From Desulfovibrionaceae bacterium (GTDB lineage Bacteria; Desulfobacterota; Desulfovibrionia; Desulfovibrionales; Desulfovibrionaceae): a stretch of DNA of 7,285 bases. The notes below the pieces were generated by a model. The model saw only the letters and a list, made by a program, of their open reading frames with translations. It did no database searches and had not been told where the DNA came from. The position numbers were made by a program, and so were the translations under genes. The stretch spans positions 1,480 through 8,764 of the forward strand of contig JAUNSE010000063.1 of NCBI GenBank assembly GCA_030539415.1, in the 5' to 3' direction. Shown one piece after another: positions 1 to 6,224 of the stretch (positions within the stretch are counted from its first letter, which is position 1; every line of letters starts with the position of its first letter).

Positions 1-2
1 TG

Positions 3-530
3 CGCTTCCGCACCTGGGTCATGGACAACCAGTCCCTGGAAAGGCATCTGCAGGAGAATCATCTGGACTTCGCCATTGTCCTGCTGCCGGTGACCTCGGC
101 GCAGTACACCTTCCACAATCTGCGTCCCAAGCCCTATTACGCCGTCTACGGCCGGGGCATGCCGGCTCCGCTGACACCCTCGGTCAAGCTGCAGGATCTC
201 GGCCTGCCCCTCGTGGTGCAGCAGCGCCGCGACTATGCCGGCGGCATGAAGTCCCTGCTTTTGAAAATCTTTCAGAAGAACAGCAACCATCCCCGCATCG
301 TGCTGGAGACGCAGGACACGAGCTTTCTGCGCCAGCTGCTGCGCGAGGGCTTTCCGGCAGTGGGCATCCTGAACGAGTACGAGGTGAAGGGCACGGGCAT
401 GGAGAGCCTGCCCACGGCCAGGGTGGACGAGGAGAGCCTTTCGCTCACGGCCTCCATCATCACTCTCAGGGACGCCTATATCAGCGTGGCCGCCCAGAAG
501 GTCATCGAGACGGTGCTCGAGAAGTTCTAG
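3..530 (+). CDS. LysR-type transcriptional regulator, C-terminal effector-binding part (5' truncated)
   Basis: The reading frame is open from the window edge to a TAG stop, giving 175 residues. The ATG at 21 is internal and there is no reason to treat it as the start. The residues fit the effector-binding domain of LysR-type regulators: the LDFAIVLLP strand after a helix, a YYAVYGRGMP segment followed by a 'L-x-DL-x-LPLVV' strand, then an ETQDTSFLRQLLREGFPAVGILNEYEV block, typical of the hinge and second subdomain, with a GMESLP motif. The N-terminal winged helix-turn-helix that binds DNA lies outside the window, so target and ligand cannot be read. Full-length members are about 300 residues, so a little over half is present. 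The gene converges on the ADP-ribosylglycohydrolase gene, so its usual divergently transcribed target should lie to the left. The family call rests on pattern recognition of the effector domain alone. Confidence 0.75.
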   Translation, partial: RFRTWVMDNQSLERHLQENHLDFAIVLLPVTSAQYTFHNLRPKPYYAVYGRGMPAPLTPSVKLQDLGLPLVVQQRRDYAGGMKSLLLKIFQKNSNHPRIVLETQDTSFLRQLLREGFPAVGILNEYEVKGTGMESLPTARVDEESLSLTASIITLRDAYISVAAQKVIETVLEKF

Positions 531-618
531 CCGGAAACCGTCCCGAAGCTGTCCCCGCGCCGGCCGTCAGGATCCGGCCCTCGTCCGGCCAGATTCCGAT
601 CTGTCCGGGCATGAGAAA

Positions 619-659
619 GGGGACGGATCATTACTCCGTCCCCGATCCGGCGGTTTTTT
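619..659. terminator. Terminator-like hairpin between convergent genes
   Basis: A perfect 9-bp GC-rich stem (619-627 with 635-643) closes a 7-base loop, TCATTAC. On the + strand a run of six T begins at 654, ten bases after the stem, which is farther than in a canonical intrinsic terminator. On the - strand the stem is followed by TTTCTC. It lies between the stop codons of the LysR gene (530) and the ADP-ribosylglycohydrolase gene (674), where a shared bidirectional terminator is expected. The rest of the gap (531-618) holds only short TCCGGCC repeats. Confidence 0.65.
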
Positions 660-673
660 CACAAAATTTGCGA

Positions 674-1498
674 CTATGCCCTGCCCGCGGCCTGACGCTT
701 CGCAAGCCACGCGGCCCACAGGTCGATCTCGCGGCGCTGGTAGTCGTCAAAGAAGGTGAGGCCCTTCTGTTTGATGTCTTCCGGCACCCCGTACATGGCC
801 TCGGCCACGCCGCCGGCTATGCAGCCCTGAGTGTCGGAGTCGCCGCCGAGCCAGATGGCCCTGCGCACGGCCTCCTCGTAGGAGCCGCCTTCCAGGAAGG
901 CGGTCAGGGCCTCGGGCACGGATCCCTGGCAGGTCACGTCAAAGCTGTACCATGGCTGTATGTCGGCAAGCGGCCGGGAGAGGTCGTAGCCGAACTCGCG
1001 CTCGATGTACTCCCTGATTTCGGCCTTGGCGGCCCCCGTGCGGGCCATGAAGATGGCCGAGGCCGTGGCTTTGGCGCCGGTGATGCCGTACGGGTGATTG
1101 TGGCTCACCGAGGCCGTGATGGCCGCCCCCTTCTGAGTGTCCTCGAGCGTGGACCAGGCCCAGCCGGCCGGGGAGACGCGCATGGCCGAGCCGTTGCCGA
1201 AGCTGTTGTAGGGGGCTCTGGAGCGCTGCAGCAGCCAGTGAATGAAGGTGCCGCCGTAGCCCGCGTTGATGTAGCGGTTGCCGATGTCGTGCATGGCGTC
1301 GATCAGCGTCTCGGCCAGGCCCTCGAAATCGCCGTCCGTGAGGCGTATGGCCCTGGCCACGGCCAGGGTCATCATGCTGTCGTCCGTGGGGCGGCAGCGG
1401 CCGGTCAGAAAGGTGAAATCCTCCGGCCGGGCCGACTTCGGCAGGGGATCGAATTCGTGGCGCGAGCCCGCCACATCGCCTATCAGTGCTCCGTACAT
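674..1498 (-). CDS. ADP-ribosylglycohydrolase family protein
   Basis: This encodes 274 residues of the DraG/ARH family: binuclear-metal hydrolases, probably cytoplasmic, that remove ADP-ribose from proteins or small molecules. Family signatures appear in order: MYGALIGDVAGSRHEF at the N-terminus, PTDDSMMT (metal ligands around T38-D39-D40), GNGSAMRVSP (101-110), SHNHP (132-136) and GGDSDTQGCIAGG (218-230) with the second Asp pair D220/D222. The usual form of the last motif is GGDTDT, so S221 is a conservative change and all metal residues appear present. An ATG 18 bases upstream (1516) is possible, but the ATG at 1498 has GAGGT seven bases before it and starts exactly at the conserved MxGAxxGD motif. 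No partner ADP-ribosyltransferase or nitrogenase gene is visible, so the substrate (arginine, serine or free ADP-ribose conjugate) is unknown. The length is normal for small members. Confidence 0.9.
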   Translation of the reverse strand: MYGALIGDVAGSRHEFDPLPKSARPEDFTFLTGRCRPTDDSMMTLAVARAIRLTDGDFEGLAETLIDAMHDIGNRYINAGYGGTFIHWLLQRSRAPYNSFGNGSAMRVSPAGWAWSTLEDTQKGAAITASVSHNHPYGITGAKATASAIFMARTGAAKAEIREYIEREFGYDLSRPLADIQPWYSFDVTCQGSVPEALTAFLEGGSYEEAVRRAIWLGGDSDTQGCIAGGVAEAMYGVPEDIKQKGLTFFDDYQRREIDLWAAWLAKRQAAGRA

Positions 1499-1600
1499 GA
1501 CCGTAACCTCGTGCATATGTTCCTGGCGTTTCGTGCTGTTCCGGGCGCGGCAGGCCCGTCCGGCCCGGGGTGCCGGGAAGAGCCTTTCCGCGTGACCTTC

Positions 1601-1629
1601 TTTCTACGAGTCCGGACAGTCGTTGTCAA
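1601..1629 (-). promoter_or_regulatory. Sigma70-type promoter for the ADP-ribosylglycohydrolase gene
   Basis: Read on the - strand, a perfect -35 hexamer TTGACA (1624-1629) is separated by exactly 17 bases from TAGAAA (1601-1606), which matches four of six positions of the -10 consensus. Transcription would start near 1594, giving a leader of about 95 bases before the chosen ATG at 1498. In so GC-rich a region this spacing and match are unlikely to be accidental, but no experiment is visible. Confidence 0.6.
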
Positions 1630-1681
1630 TAGCTCGCTTACAACGCAGGAAGACTGGACGGACGCGTGCAAAAAAGCGAAA

Positions 1682-1715
1682 AGAGCCGATCATTACTATG
1701 AATCGGGCTGTTTTT
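1682..1715. terminator. Terminator-like hairpin in the divergent intergenic region
   Basis: AGCCGAT (1684-1690) pairs with ATCGGGCT (1702-1709), with one bulged G, around an AT-rich loop. It is preceded by A-rich sequence and followed by GTTTTT (1710-1714) on the + strand. On the - strand it is followed by a CTTTTCGCTTTTTT-like tract, so it looks bidirectional. It sits upstream of both divergent genes. It may insulate them, end an unseen short + transcript, or act in the leader of the amidohydrolase gene if that promoter lies farther left. Confidence 0.45.
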
Positions 1716-1729
1716 CCCGGCCGGTCTGG

Positions 1730-1737
1730 TGTATACA
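1730..1737. promoter_or_regulatory. TGTATACA palindrome, possible operator or -10 element
   Basis: A perfect 8-base palindrome lies 68 bases before the amidohydrolase start, flanked by GGCCGG on both sides. It contains TATACA, which could serve as a weak -10 hexamer on the + strand, but no good -35 is found 16-18 bases upstream. GTATAC-centred palindromes are also typical of GntR/FadR-type operators. Which of these applies, if any, cannot be decided from sequence alone. Confidence 0.25.
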
Positions 1738-1804
1738 GGCCGGAAAGGTCATCTGCCGGCCCGCGGGGCTGGAAACCGGGAGCGGCGCTCCGGGGAGGAA
1801 CGCT

Positions 1805-2971
1805 ATGGAATTCGCACAACAGCTTGCCGAGTGGCGGCATTATCTGCACGCTCATCCCGAGCCGGCCATGGAAGAGCGGGAGACCGCGGCCTTTGTGGCC
1901 GCGCGCCTGCGCAAGATGGGCTATCAGGTGCACGAGGGCGTGGGCGGCACGGGTGTCGTGGCCTGTCTCACCAATGGTCCCTGCGGCGACAGCATGGCCA
2001 TACGCGCGGACATGGACTGCATCGGCATCGAGGAGCGCACGGGTCTTGCCTACAGCTCCGTCAATCCGGGCCGCATGCACGCCTGCGGGCACGACGGGCA
2101 CATGACCATGGCCCTGGGCGCCGCGCAGCTTGTGGCCGAGCGCCGCGACTTCGCGGGCACGGTGGTCTTTGTCTTCCAGCCCGGCGAGGAGCCGGGCCTG
2201 GGCGCCCGCGCCATGATTGACGACGGCCTCTTCGACCGCTTCCCGGTGACGGAGATTTACGGCCTGCACGGCTGGCCGGGTCTGCCCCAGGGCGTTTTCG
2301 GGGTGCGCGAGGGCCGCATCATGGCCGGCGAGGACGATTTCGTGATCCGCATCCAGGGCCGGGGCGGCCATGCCGCGCGCCCGCACATGACCCACGACGC
2401 CCTGATAGCCGCGGCCGAGGTGGTGCTCTCCCTGCAGACCGTGGTCTCGCGCAGCGTGGACCCGGCCGAGCCCGCCGTGCTCTCCTGCACGAGCATGCAT
2501 TCCGACGGCACGGCCAACGTCATCCCCGGCAGCGTGACCATCACCGGCGACTGCCGCAGCTTCTCGCGCGAGGTGAGCGAACTCATCGAGCGCCGCATGC
2601 GGGAAATCTGCGGGCACATCTGCGCGGCCCACGAGACAGACTGCCGCCTGGACTACGAGCGCGTCTTCAAGGCCACGGTCAATGACAGAATCTGCGCGAA
2701 GTACGCCCTGGAGGCGGCCCGGGCCGTGGCCGGCCACAGAAGGGTGAAGTCCGGCATCCCCCCGAACACGGTGGCCGAGGACTTCAGCGCCTATCTGGAG
2801 CTCGTGCCCGGCTGCTTCACGCTCATCGGCAACGGCGAGGACTCCCCGAACCTGCACACGGCGGACTACAACTTCCGCGACGAGAATCTCGTGCCCGGCG
2901 CGAAGTTCTTTGCCGAGCTCGTGCGCCGGCGCATGCCGCAGGCCGAAGCCGCTCCGGCAGAAGGCCGCTAG
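1805..2971 (+). CDS. M20-family amidohydrolase / metallopeptidase (HipO/IAA-amino-acid hydrolase type)
   Basis: A 388-residue zinc-dependent hydrolase of the M20D group, which cleaves N-acyl amino acids, hippurate-like conjugates or related amides and is normally cytoplasmic. The start at 1805 is fixed by GGGGAGGA about six bases upstream and by the N-terminal LAEWRHYLHAHPEPAMEE motif; the frame is open far upstream only because of GC bias. Signatures: RADMD (67-71), MHACGHDGH (91-99, metal ligands C94 and H96), FQPGEE (124-129, catalytic and metal Glu pair E128/E129), GLH (H155), GRGGHAARPH in the lid domain (186-194), NVIPGSVTITGDCRS (238-252), AEDFSAYL (324-331) and NLHTADYNF (349-357, H351). 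Usual length is about 390. RADMDCIGIEE replaces the common RADMDALPI, a small deviation next to the active site. No signal peptide is seen. The exact substrate cannot be assigned; hippurate hydrolase, N-acetyldiaminopimelate deacetylase or an aminobenzoyl-glutamate-type activity are alternatives within the family. Confidence 0.92.
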   Translation: MEFAQQLAEWRHYLHAHPEPAMEERETAAFVAARLRKMGYQVHEGVGGTGVVACLTNGPCGDSMAIRADMDCIGIEERTGLAYSSVNPGRMHACGHDGHMTMALGAAQLVAERRDFAGTVVFVFQPGEEPGLGARAMIDDGLFDRFPVTEIYGLHGWPGLPQGVFGVREGRIMAGEDDFVIRIQGRGGHAARPHMTHDALIAAAEVVLSLQTVVSRSVDPAEPAVLSCTSMHSDGTANVIPGSVTITGDCRSFSREVSELIERRMREICGHICAAHETDCRLDYERVFKATVNDRICAKYALEAARAVAGHRRVKSGIPPNTVAEDFSAYLELVPGCFTLIGNGEDSPNLHTADYNFRDENLVPGAKFFAELVRRRMPQAEAAPAEGR

Positions 2972-3266
2972 AACTTCGCCTCCGAAGGCGGGCGGGGCAG
3001 GGCGGAACCGGAAGGGACGGCCCTCTCTGGGAGGACTGGAACAGGCCCGGCACGGTAACGAGCGGCCGGGCCCAGGCTCATGTACGAAGCAGGCGCGAAT
3101 CAGGTCCTCGCCGAACCCGGGGGACCGTCTGTCCGGCACGCGCCCGGCACCGGCAGGACATGGGAAAACGAAGCGGGCTTGTGCCGGCAAAGTCGCGCCC
3201 GGCCGCGGAATGCGCAGGGATTGCGCCCTCATGCCGGGGGCGGGACGGCTGGCGGAAGGGAGATTT
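2972..3266. other. Intergenic stretch without a convincing gene, rich in inverted repeats
   Basis: All translations here are Arg/Pro/Gly-rich and look like GC-driven open frames rather than protein. No intrinsic terminator is seen after the amidohydrolase stop: a small CGCCT/AGGCG hairpin follows but lacks a T tract. Longer inverted repeats are GGCCCGG (3044-3050) with CCGGGCC (3066-3072), and two CCGGCAC copies (3133-3139, 3144-3150) that could each pair with GTGCCGG (3181-3187). I compared it by eye with cobalamin riboswitch, RNase P and SRP RNA signatures and found no match. It may be a structured leader or simply spacer. Confidence 0.4.
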
Positions 3267-3270
3267 GTGC

Positions 3271-3299
3271 TTGCCAGAACCGTCTCCAGAGCCTACAAA
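3271..3299 (+). promoter_or_regulatory. Possible promoter immediately before nadK
   Basis: TTGCCA (3271-3276, five of six match to the -35 consensus) is followed after 17 bases by TACAAA (3294-3299, four of six match to the -10). The predicted transcription start would fall at about 3305-3306, on the ATG used here for nadK, implying a leaderless message. This agrees with the lack of a Shine-Dalgarno before that ATG. It conflicts with the alternative GTG start at 3267, which would place the promoter inside the gene. Confidence 0.35.
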
Positions 3300-3305
3300 C
3301 ACAGC

Positions 3306-4208
3306 ATGGAAAGCCTGAATCTCCGCCACGTCCTCATTGTCACCAAAGCCCGCGTGCCCGAAGCCGCGGAGCTGGGGCAGGTCATTGCCCGCTGGATACG
3401 CGGCCGCTGCGACGGCCTGAACATCATTCCGGCCGAGCAGGACTCGCCGCACTACGACGATCCCGAGCTGGACCTGGTGCTGGTGCTGGGCGGAGACGGC
3501 ACCATTCTGGGTGTGGCAAGGCGCCTTTTCGGGCGGAAGATTCCGCTGGTCAGCATCAATTTCGGCAGGGTCGGCTTTCTTTCGGACATCGAGCCCGACA
3601 GCTGGGAGGAGAGCCTGACCGCCATGCTGGAAGGCTCGGAGTACCGCTCCCTGGCGGGCCTGCGCTGGAGCCTCTTCCGCTACGGGCATCTGGTCAACTC
3701 CGGCCATGCCGTGAACGACGTGGTCATCAGCCGCGCGGCCATGGCGCGCCTTGTGTACGTGGACATATCCACCAACGGCGAGCGCATGGGCGACGTGCGC
3801 GCGGACGGCTTTCTCCTGAGCACGCCCATGGGCAGCTCCGGCTACTCCGTGTCCGCAGGCGGGCCTCTGCTGCACCCCTCGCTGGACGTGGTGAGCTTCG
3901 TGCCGGTCTGTCCCTTCCTGAACACCATCCCCACCATGGTCTTTCCCTGTCACACGGTCTTCCGCTTCCACCTGCTGCCCGGCACGACCGAGTCCTATCT
4001 CACGCTGGACGGCCAGGAAGGCCATCTCATGCAGACCAACGATATTGTGGAAGTGGAGTGCGTGCCGGACAGCGTGCGCTTCCTGGGCAGGGGGCTCTCC
4101 TTCATCGAGCGCCTCAGAACGCGCAGCTTCATCCTGCAGAATCCCCTGACCTACAGGGAGAAGCTCACGGCGCCGCAGCCGGTGAAGAGCGAGAGCGAGG
4201 ACGAGTAG
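3306..4208 (+). CDS. nadK: NAD kinase (ATP/polyphosphate-dependent NAD+ phosphorylation)
   Basis: A 300-residue cytoplasmic enzyme that phosphorylates NAD+ to NADP+, the only de novo route to NADP. Family motifs in order: LVLGGDGTILGVAR (GGDG at 62-65, catalytic and phosphate-binding loop), INFGRVGFL (84-92), VNDVVISR (136-143, the NE/ND nicotinamide-site motif), VRADGFLLSTPMGSSGYSVSAGGP (164-187, diphosphate/adenosine site) and LTLDGQ (232-237). Several normally near-invariant positions differ conservatively: V89 for Leu in NxGxLGFL, and M175, S178 and G179 where TPTGSTAY is usual. The catalytic GGDG Asp is intact. The start is uncertain: the ATG at 3306 begins right at the conserved N-terminal strand but has no Shine-Dalgarno, while an in-frame GTG at 3267 is preceded by AAGGGAG at 4-base spacing and would add 13 residues. 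A terminator follows the stop, so it is probably its own transcription unit. Confidence 0.93.
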   Translation: MESLNLRHVLIVTKARVPEAAELGQVIARWIRGRCDGLNIIPAEQDSPHYDDPELDLVLVLGGDGTILGVARRLFGRKIPLVSINFGRVGFLSDIEPDSWEESLTAMLEGSEYRSLAGLRWSLFRYGHLVNSGHAVNDVVISRAAMARLVYVDISTNGERMGDVRADGFLLSTPMGSSGYSVSAGGPLLHPSLDVVSFVPVCPFLNTIPTMVFPCHTVFRFHLLPGTTESYLTLDGQEGHLMQTNDIVEVECVPDSVRFLGRGLSFIERLRTRSFILQNPLTYREKLTAPQPVKSESEDE

Positions 4209-4218
4209 CGGGCAGAGT

Positions 4219-4250
4219 CCGCCCCCTGCGGGCGGGCGCAAGAATTTTTT
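4219..4250 (+). terminator. Rho-independent terminator after nadK
   Basis: CCGCCC (4219-4224) pairs with GGGCGG (4230-4235) around a five-base loop, and a run of six T follows at 4245-4250. Nine bases separate the stem from the T run, so it is not perfectly canonical. It lies ten bases after the nadK stop and would end the nadK message before the next gene. Confidence 0.55.
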
Positions 4251-4255
4251 CGGGG

Positions 4256-4279
4256 CGCGGACAAAGGCGTTTGTCCGCG
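4256..4279. repeat. Perfect 10-bp inverted repeat (hairpin) between nadK and the next gene
   Basis: CGCGGACAAA (4256-4265) and TTTGTCCGCG (4270-4279) are exact reverse complements around GGCG. No T run follows, so it is not an intrinsic terminator on the + strand. A smaller CCGGC/GCCGG stem (4285-4289 with 4295-4299) is adjacent. Together they could form the structured 5' leader of the gene at 4372, a 3' stabiliser of the nadK message, or a protein-binding palindrome. Confidence 0.6.
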
Positions 4280-4371
4280 GCACCCCGGCAGGCAGCCGGT
4301 GCATTCGGTTTAGAGAACAATCTGACGGACCAGGCCGGACGCACCATTCCCCCCGGCCTCAAGGACGGGCC

Positions 4372-6132
4372 ATGGAAATCAGCCAGAAACGCGTGTGCGA
4401 CATCCGCCTTGGCATCGGCGACAGCGAGCTGGACGCCGAGATGTACAATTTCCTCCTGGAAAACAATATCATGCACGGGATGAACCCGGGCCTTGTGGCG
4501 AGCCGGGAGCAGCTGGCCTTCATGGTGGCCATGGAACCCGAGCAGTTCTACGTGCCCTGCGCGGACAGCGTCTTCTTCGACCTTCTGCGCGACGAGTTCA
4601 GCGAGGATCTGAAAAACGAGTACCGGCGCACCTGGCGCAAGACCATGCACATTCTCTCCTCCCTGCCGGTGGACAGGGAGACCAGGCGCAGGCTGCGCAC
4701 CTTCTGCCGCAAGCGCATGCGCAAGGTCGTCCTCTTTCACGACACGATTCCCTCCAGGCTCATGAAGCGCCTGACCTCGGTGCTGCTGAGCTCGGACGGG
4801 GGCGTGAGCGATCCCTGGCAGGCCAGGCGCGCCGAACTCACCGCCCTGCAGAAAAAGGTGCTCGAGTCGGCGGAGTTCAGAACCCTGCTCGACGAGATGC
4901 CGGCCCTGCCGAAGGCGGGCCTTGCCGAAACAAGGCGGGCCATGGACAGGGTGGAGTTCGCACGGCTCGCCTGCCTTGCTGCCCACGCCAAGTCCCTGGC
5001 CATCGGCCCCGGGGACATGGACCGGGCAAGAGGCTGCCTTGCCCGGGCCGAAGCGGCCTTCGAGCCGGTCTGGGACAGGCTCTCCTGCCTGCACAATGGG
5101 CGGCACGCCACCATCATGCTTTTGTGCGACGCCCAGGGCGGCGCGCTCTACGACCTGGAGCTGGCCCGCTTCTTCATAGAGCGCGGCCACAGGGTCATCT
5201 ACGCGGTGAAGGACGACTTTTACTTCTACGCCCCGACGCTTGCGGACATGCGCGAGGACCCCGTGCTGGTGGAGGCCATGGCCGGCGCCCATGTCTGCCT
5301 CGAGGCGAATCTCACCAAGAACGAGCTTCTGAAGCGCCTGCGCGAGCACAGGCTCATTGTCATAGGCGACGGCACCCGCGAGCGCCTGAACCTGCTGCGC
5401 GTCTCGGTGACCTTCGCCAGGGCCTGGAAGGAGGCAGACCTCGTGCTGGCCCACGGCTGGCGCCTGGCCGAGACCCTGCTCGGCACAAGCCACAGCTTCA
5501 CCCGGGACATCCTCTGCTTCTCGCTGCCCAGGGACAGGCACAGGGAGGGCGGGGACACGCTCTCGGTGGCCTTCAGGCCGCACGCCCCCTCGGTGCGCAA
5601 GTTCACCGAGCAGGACCTGCAGCGGCACGCGGACGGCATCATTTCCGGCATGCGCGAGGCTTCCCGCGAGGGGCGGCCGGTCATCTTCTACTCGTGCATC
5701 ATCGGCTCCATCCCCGGCCAGACAGCCACGGCCCTGCGCCTTGCCAACGCCATCGTGGGCGACATAGCCCAGCGCCTGCCCAACGCCTTCATCATCAATC
5801 CGGCCGGGCACTTTGTGGACGGCATGGACGGGGACGACCTCATGTACATGTGGGAGCGGGTGCAGCGCTCCGGCTTCATCAACATCTGGTACTTCCAGAC
5901 GGCCGAGGACATAGAGCGCGGCTTCGAGATCCTGGGCGAGCCCATGCCCGAAGTCTGGACCGGCAAGGACGCCACCTATTCGACGGGCTGCACCAAGGAG
6001 ATGCGCATCGCCCTGGAAGTGCAGAAGCGCAACCGCGAGATGCAGATACTGGGGCCCGATCCGTCCTTCTTCTTCAGGCGGGGCGAGTACGGGGTCGGGA
6101 AATATTTTGACGCCACGCTTGTCAGGCGCTAG
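4372..6132 (+). CDS. Large protein with ARMT1-like (DUF89) central region, function unknown
   Basis: A 586-residue, apparently cytoplasmic protein without signal peptide or membrane segments. AAGGA six bases before the ATG supports the start. Residues 1-240 are mostly helical and charged. Residues about 246-370 resemble the DUF89/ARMT1-like metal-dependent phosphatase fold: TIMLLCDAQGGALYDLELARFF (247-268) fits the family's 'DNAGE...D' strand-helix, followed by a VIYAVKDDF strand (275-283), IVIGDGTRE (329-337) and ADLVLAHGWRLAETLLG (355-371), which parallels the 'aDlviaKGqxNxExL' motif. The family's metal-binding Asn is Ala254, the downstream Asp of the usual ND/SD motif is absent (YAPTLAD, 286-292), and the usual KG Lys is His361. 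Catalysis by the standard mechanism is therefore doubtful. The C-terminal part, about 436-586 (VIFYSCIIGSIPGQTATALR and onward), I do not recognise. It lies between nadK and gatB, all on the + strand. The DUF89 assignment is from remembered motifs; an unrelated Rossmann-like fold remains possible. Confidence 0.6.
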   Translation: MEISQKRVCDIRLGIGDSELDAEMYNFLLENNIMHGMNPGLVASREQLAFMVAMEPEQFYVPCADSVFFDLLRDEFSEDLKNEYRRTWRKTMHILSSLPVDRETRRRLRTFCRKRMRKVVLFHDTIPSRLMKRLTSVLLSSDGGVSDPWQARRAELTALQKKVLESAEFRTLLDEMPALPKAGLAETRRAMDRVEFARLACLAAHAKSLAIGPGDMDRARGCLARAEAAFEPVWDRLSCLHNGRHATIMLLCDAQGGALYDLELARFFIERGHRVIYAVKDDFYFYAPTLADMREDPVLVEAMAGAHVCLEANLTKNELLKRLREHRLIVIGDGTRERLNLLRVSVTFARAWKEADLVLAHGWRLAETLLGTSHSFTRDILCFSLPRDRHREGGDTLSVAFRPHAPSVRKFTEQDLQRHADGIISGMREASREGRPVIFYSCIIGSIPGQTATALRLANAIVGDIAQRLPNAFIINPAGHFVDGMDGDDLMYMWERVQRSGFINIWYFQTAEDIERGFEILGEPMPEVWTGKDATYSTGCTKEMRIALEVQKRNREMQILGPDPSFFFRRGEYGVGKYFDATLVRR

Positions 6133-6161
6133 TATTCCCCCTTCATCAAGATTGCCGCAAT

Positions 6162-6224
6162 GGCGGAGCCTTCCGCCCGCAGCAGGCCCTGCGCGGAAGA
6201 CCTTCCGCCTTCAGGGTCTTTTCC
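6162..6224 (+). promoter_or_regulatory. Attenuator-like leader before gatB with a terminator stem
   Basis: Four short segments can pair in two ways. GGCGGA (6162-6167) pairs with TCCGCC (6172-6177), and GCGGAAG (6193-6199) pairs with CTTCCGC (6202-6208). Alternatively TTCCGC (6171-6176) pairs with GCGGAA (6193-6198). The second hairpin is extended by CCCTG (6187-6191) with CAGGG (6212-6216) and followed by TCTTTTCC, which makes it terminator-like. It ends directly before the gatB Shine-Dalgarno AAGGAG (6225-6230). It may simply terminate transcription of the upstream gene, or regulate read-through into gatB. No leader peptide or T-box specifier was recognised. Confidence 0.4.

Noticed and set aside
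611..1804. Long + strand open frame continuous with the M20 gene, suggesting a 786-residue protein
   Set aside because: It runs antisense through the clearly genuine ADP-ribosylglycohydrolase gene and intergenic DNA. The strong ribosome binding site and conserved N-terminus place the real start at 1805.
3041..3200. Cobalamin riboswitch, RNase P RNA or SRP RNA in the nadK upstream region
   Set aside because: Some GC-rich stems and a GGGAA-like word occur, but the conserved cores (B12 box, RNase P P4 strands, SRP GGAA/GCAG loop) are not present.
1604..3232. 542-codon - strand open frame opposite the M20 gene
   Set aside because: Shadow of the M20 coding frame in GC-rich DNA; no family features.
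2910..3305. N-terminal extension of NadK of over 130 residues
   Set aside because: The upstream frame overlaps the M20 gene and translates to Arg/Pro/Gly-rich sequence; NadK is already full length from 3306.
4165..5811. 548-codon - strand open frame opposite the ARMT1-like gene
   Set aside because: Composition is a Gly/Ala/His/Val-rich mirror of the + strand codon bias, with no recognisable motif. The + frame has a ribosome binding site and protein-like sequence.
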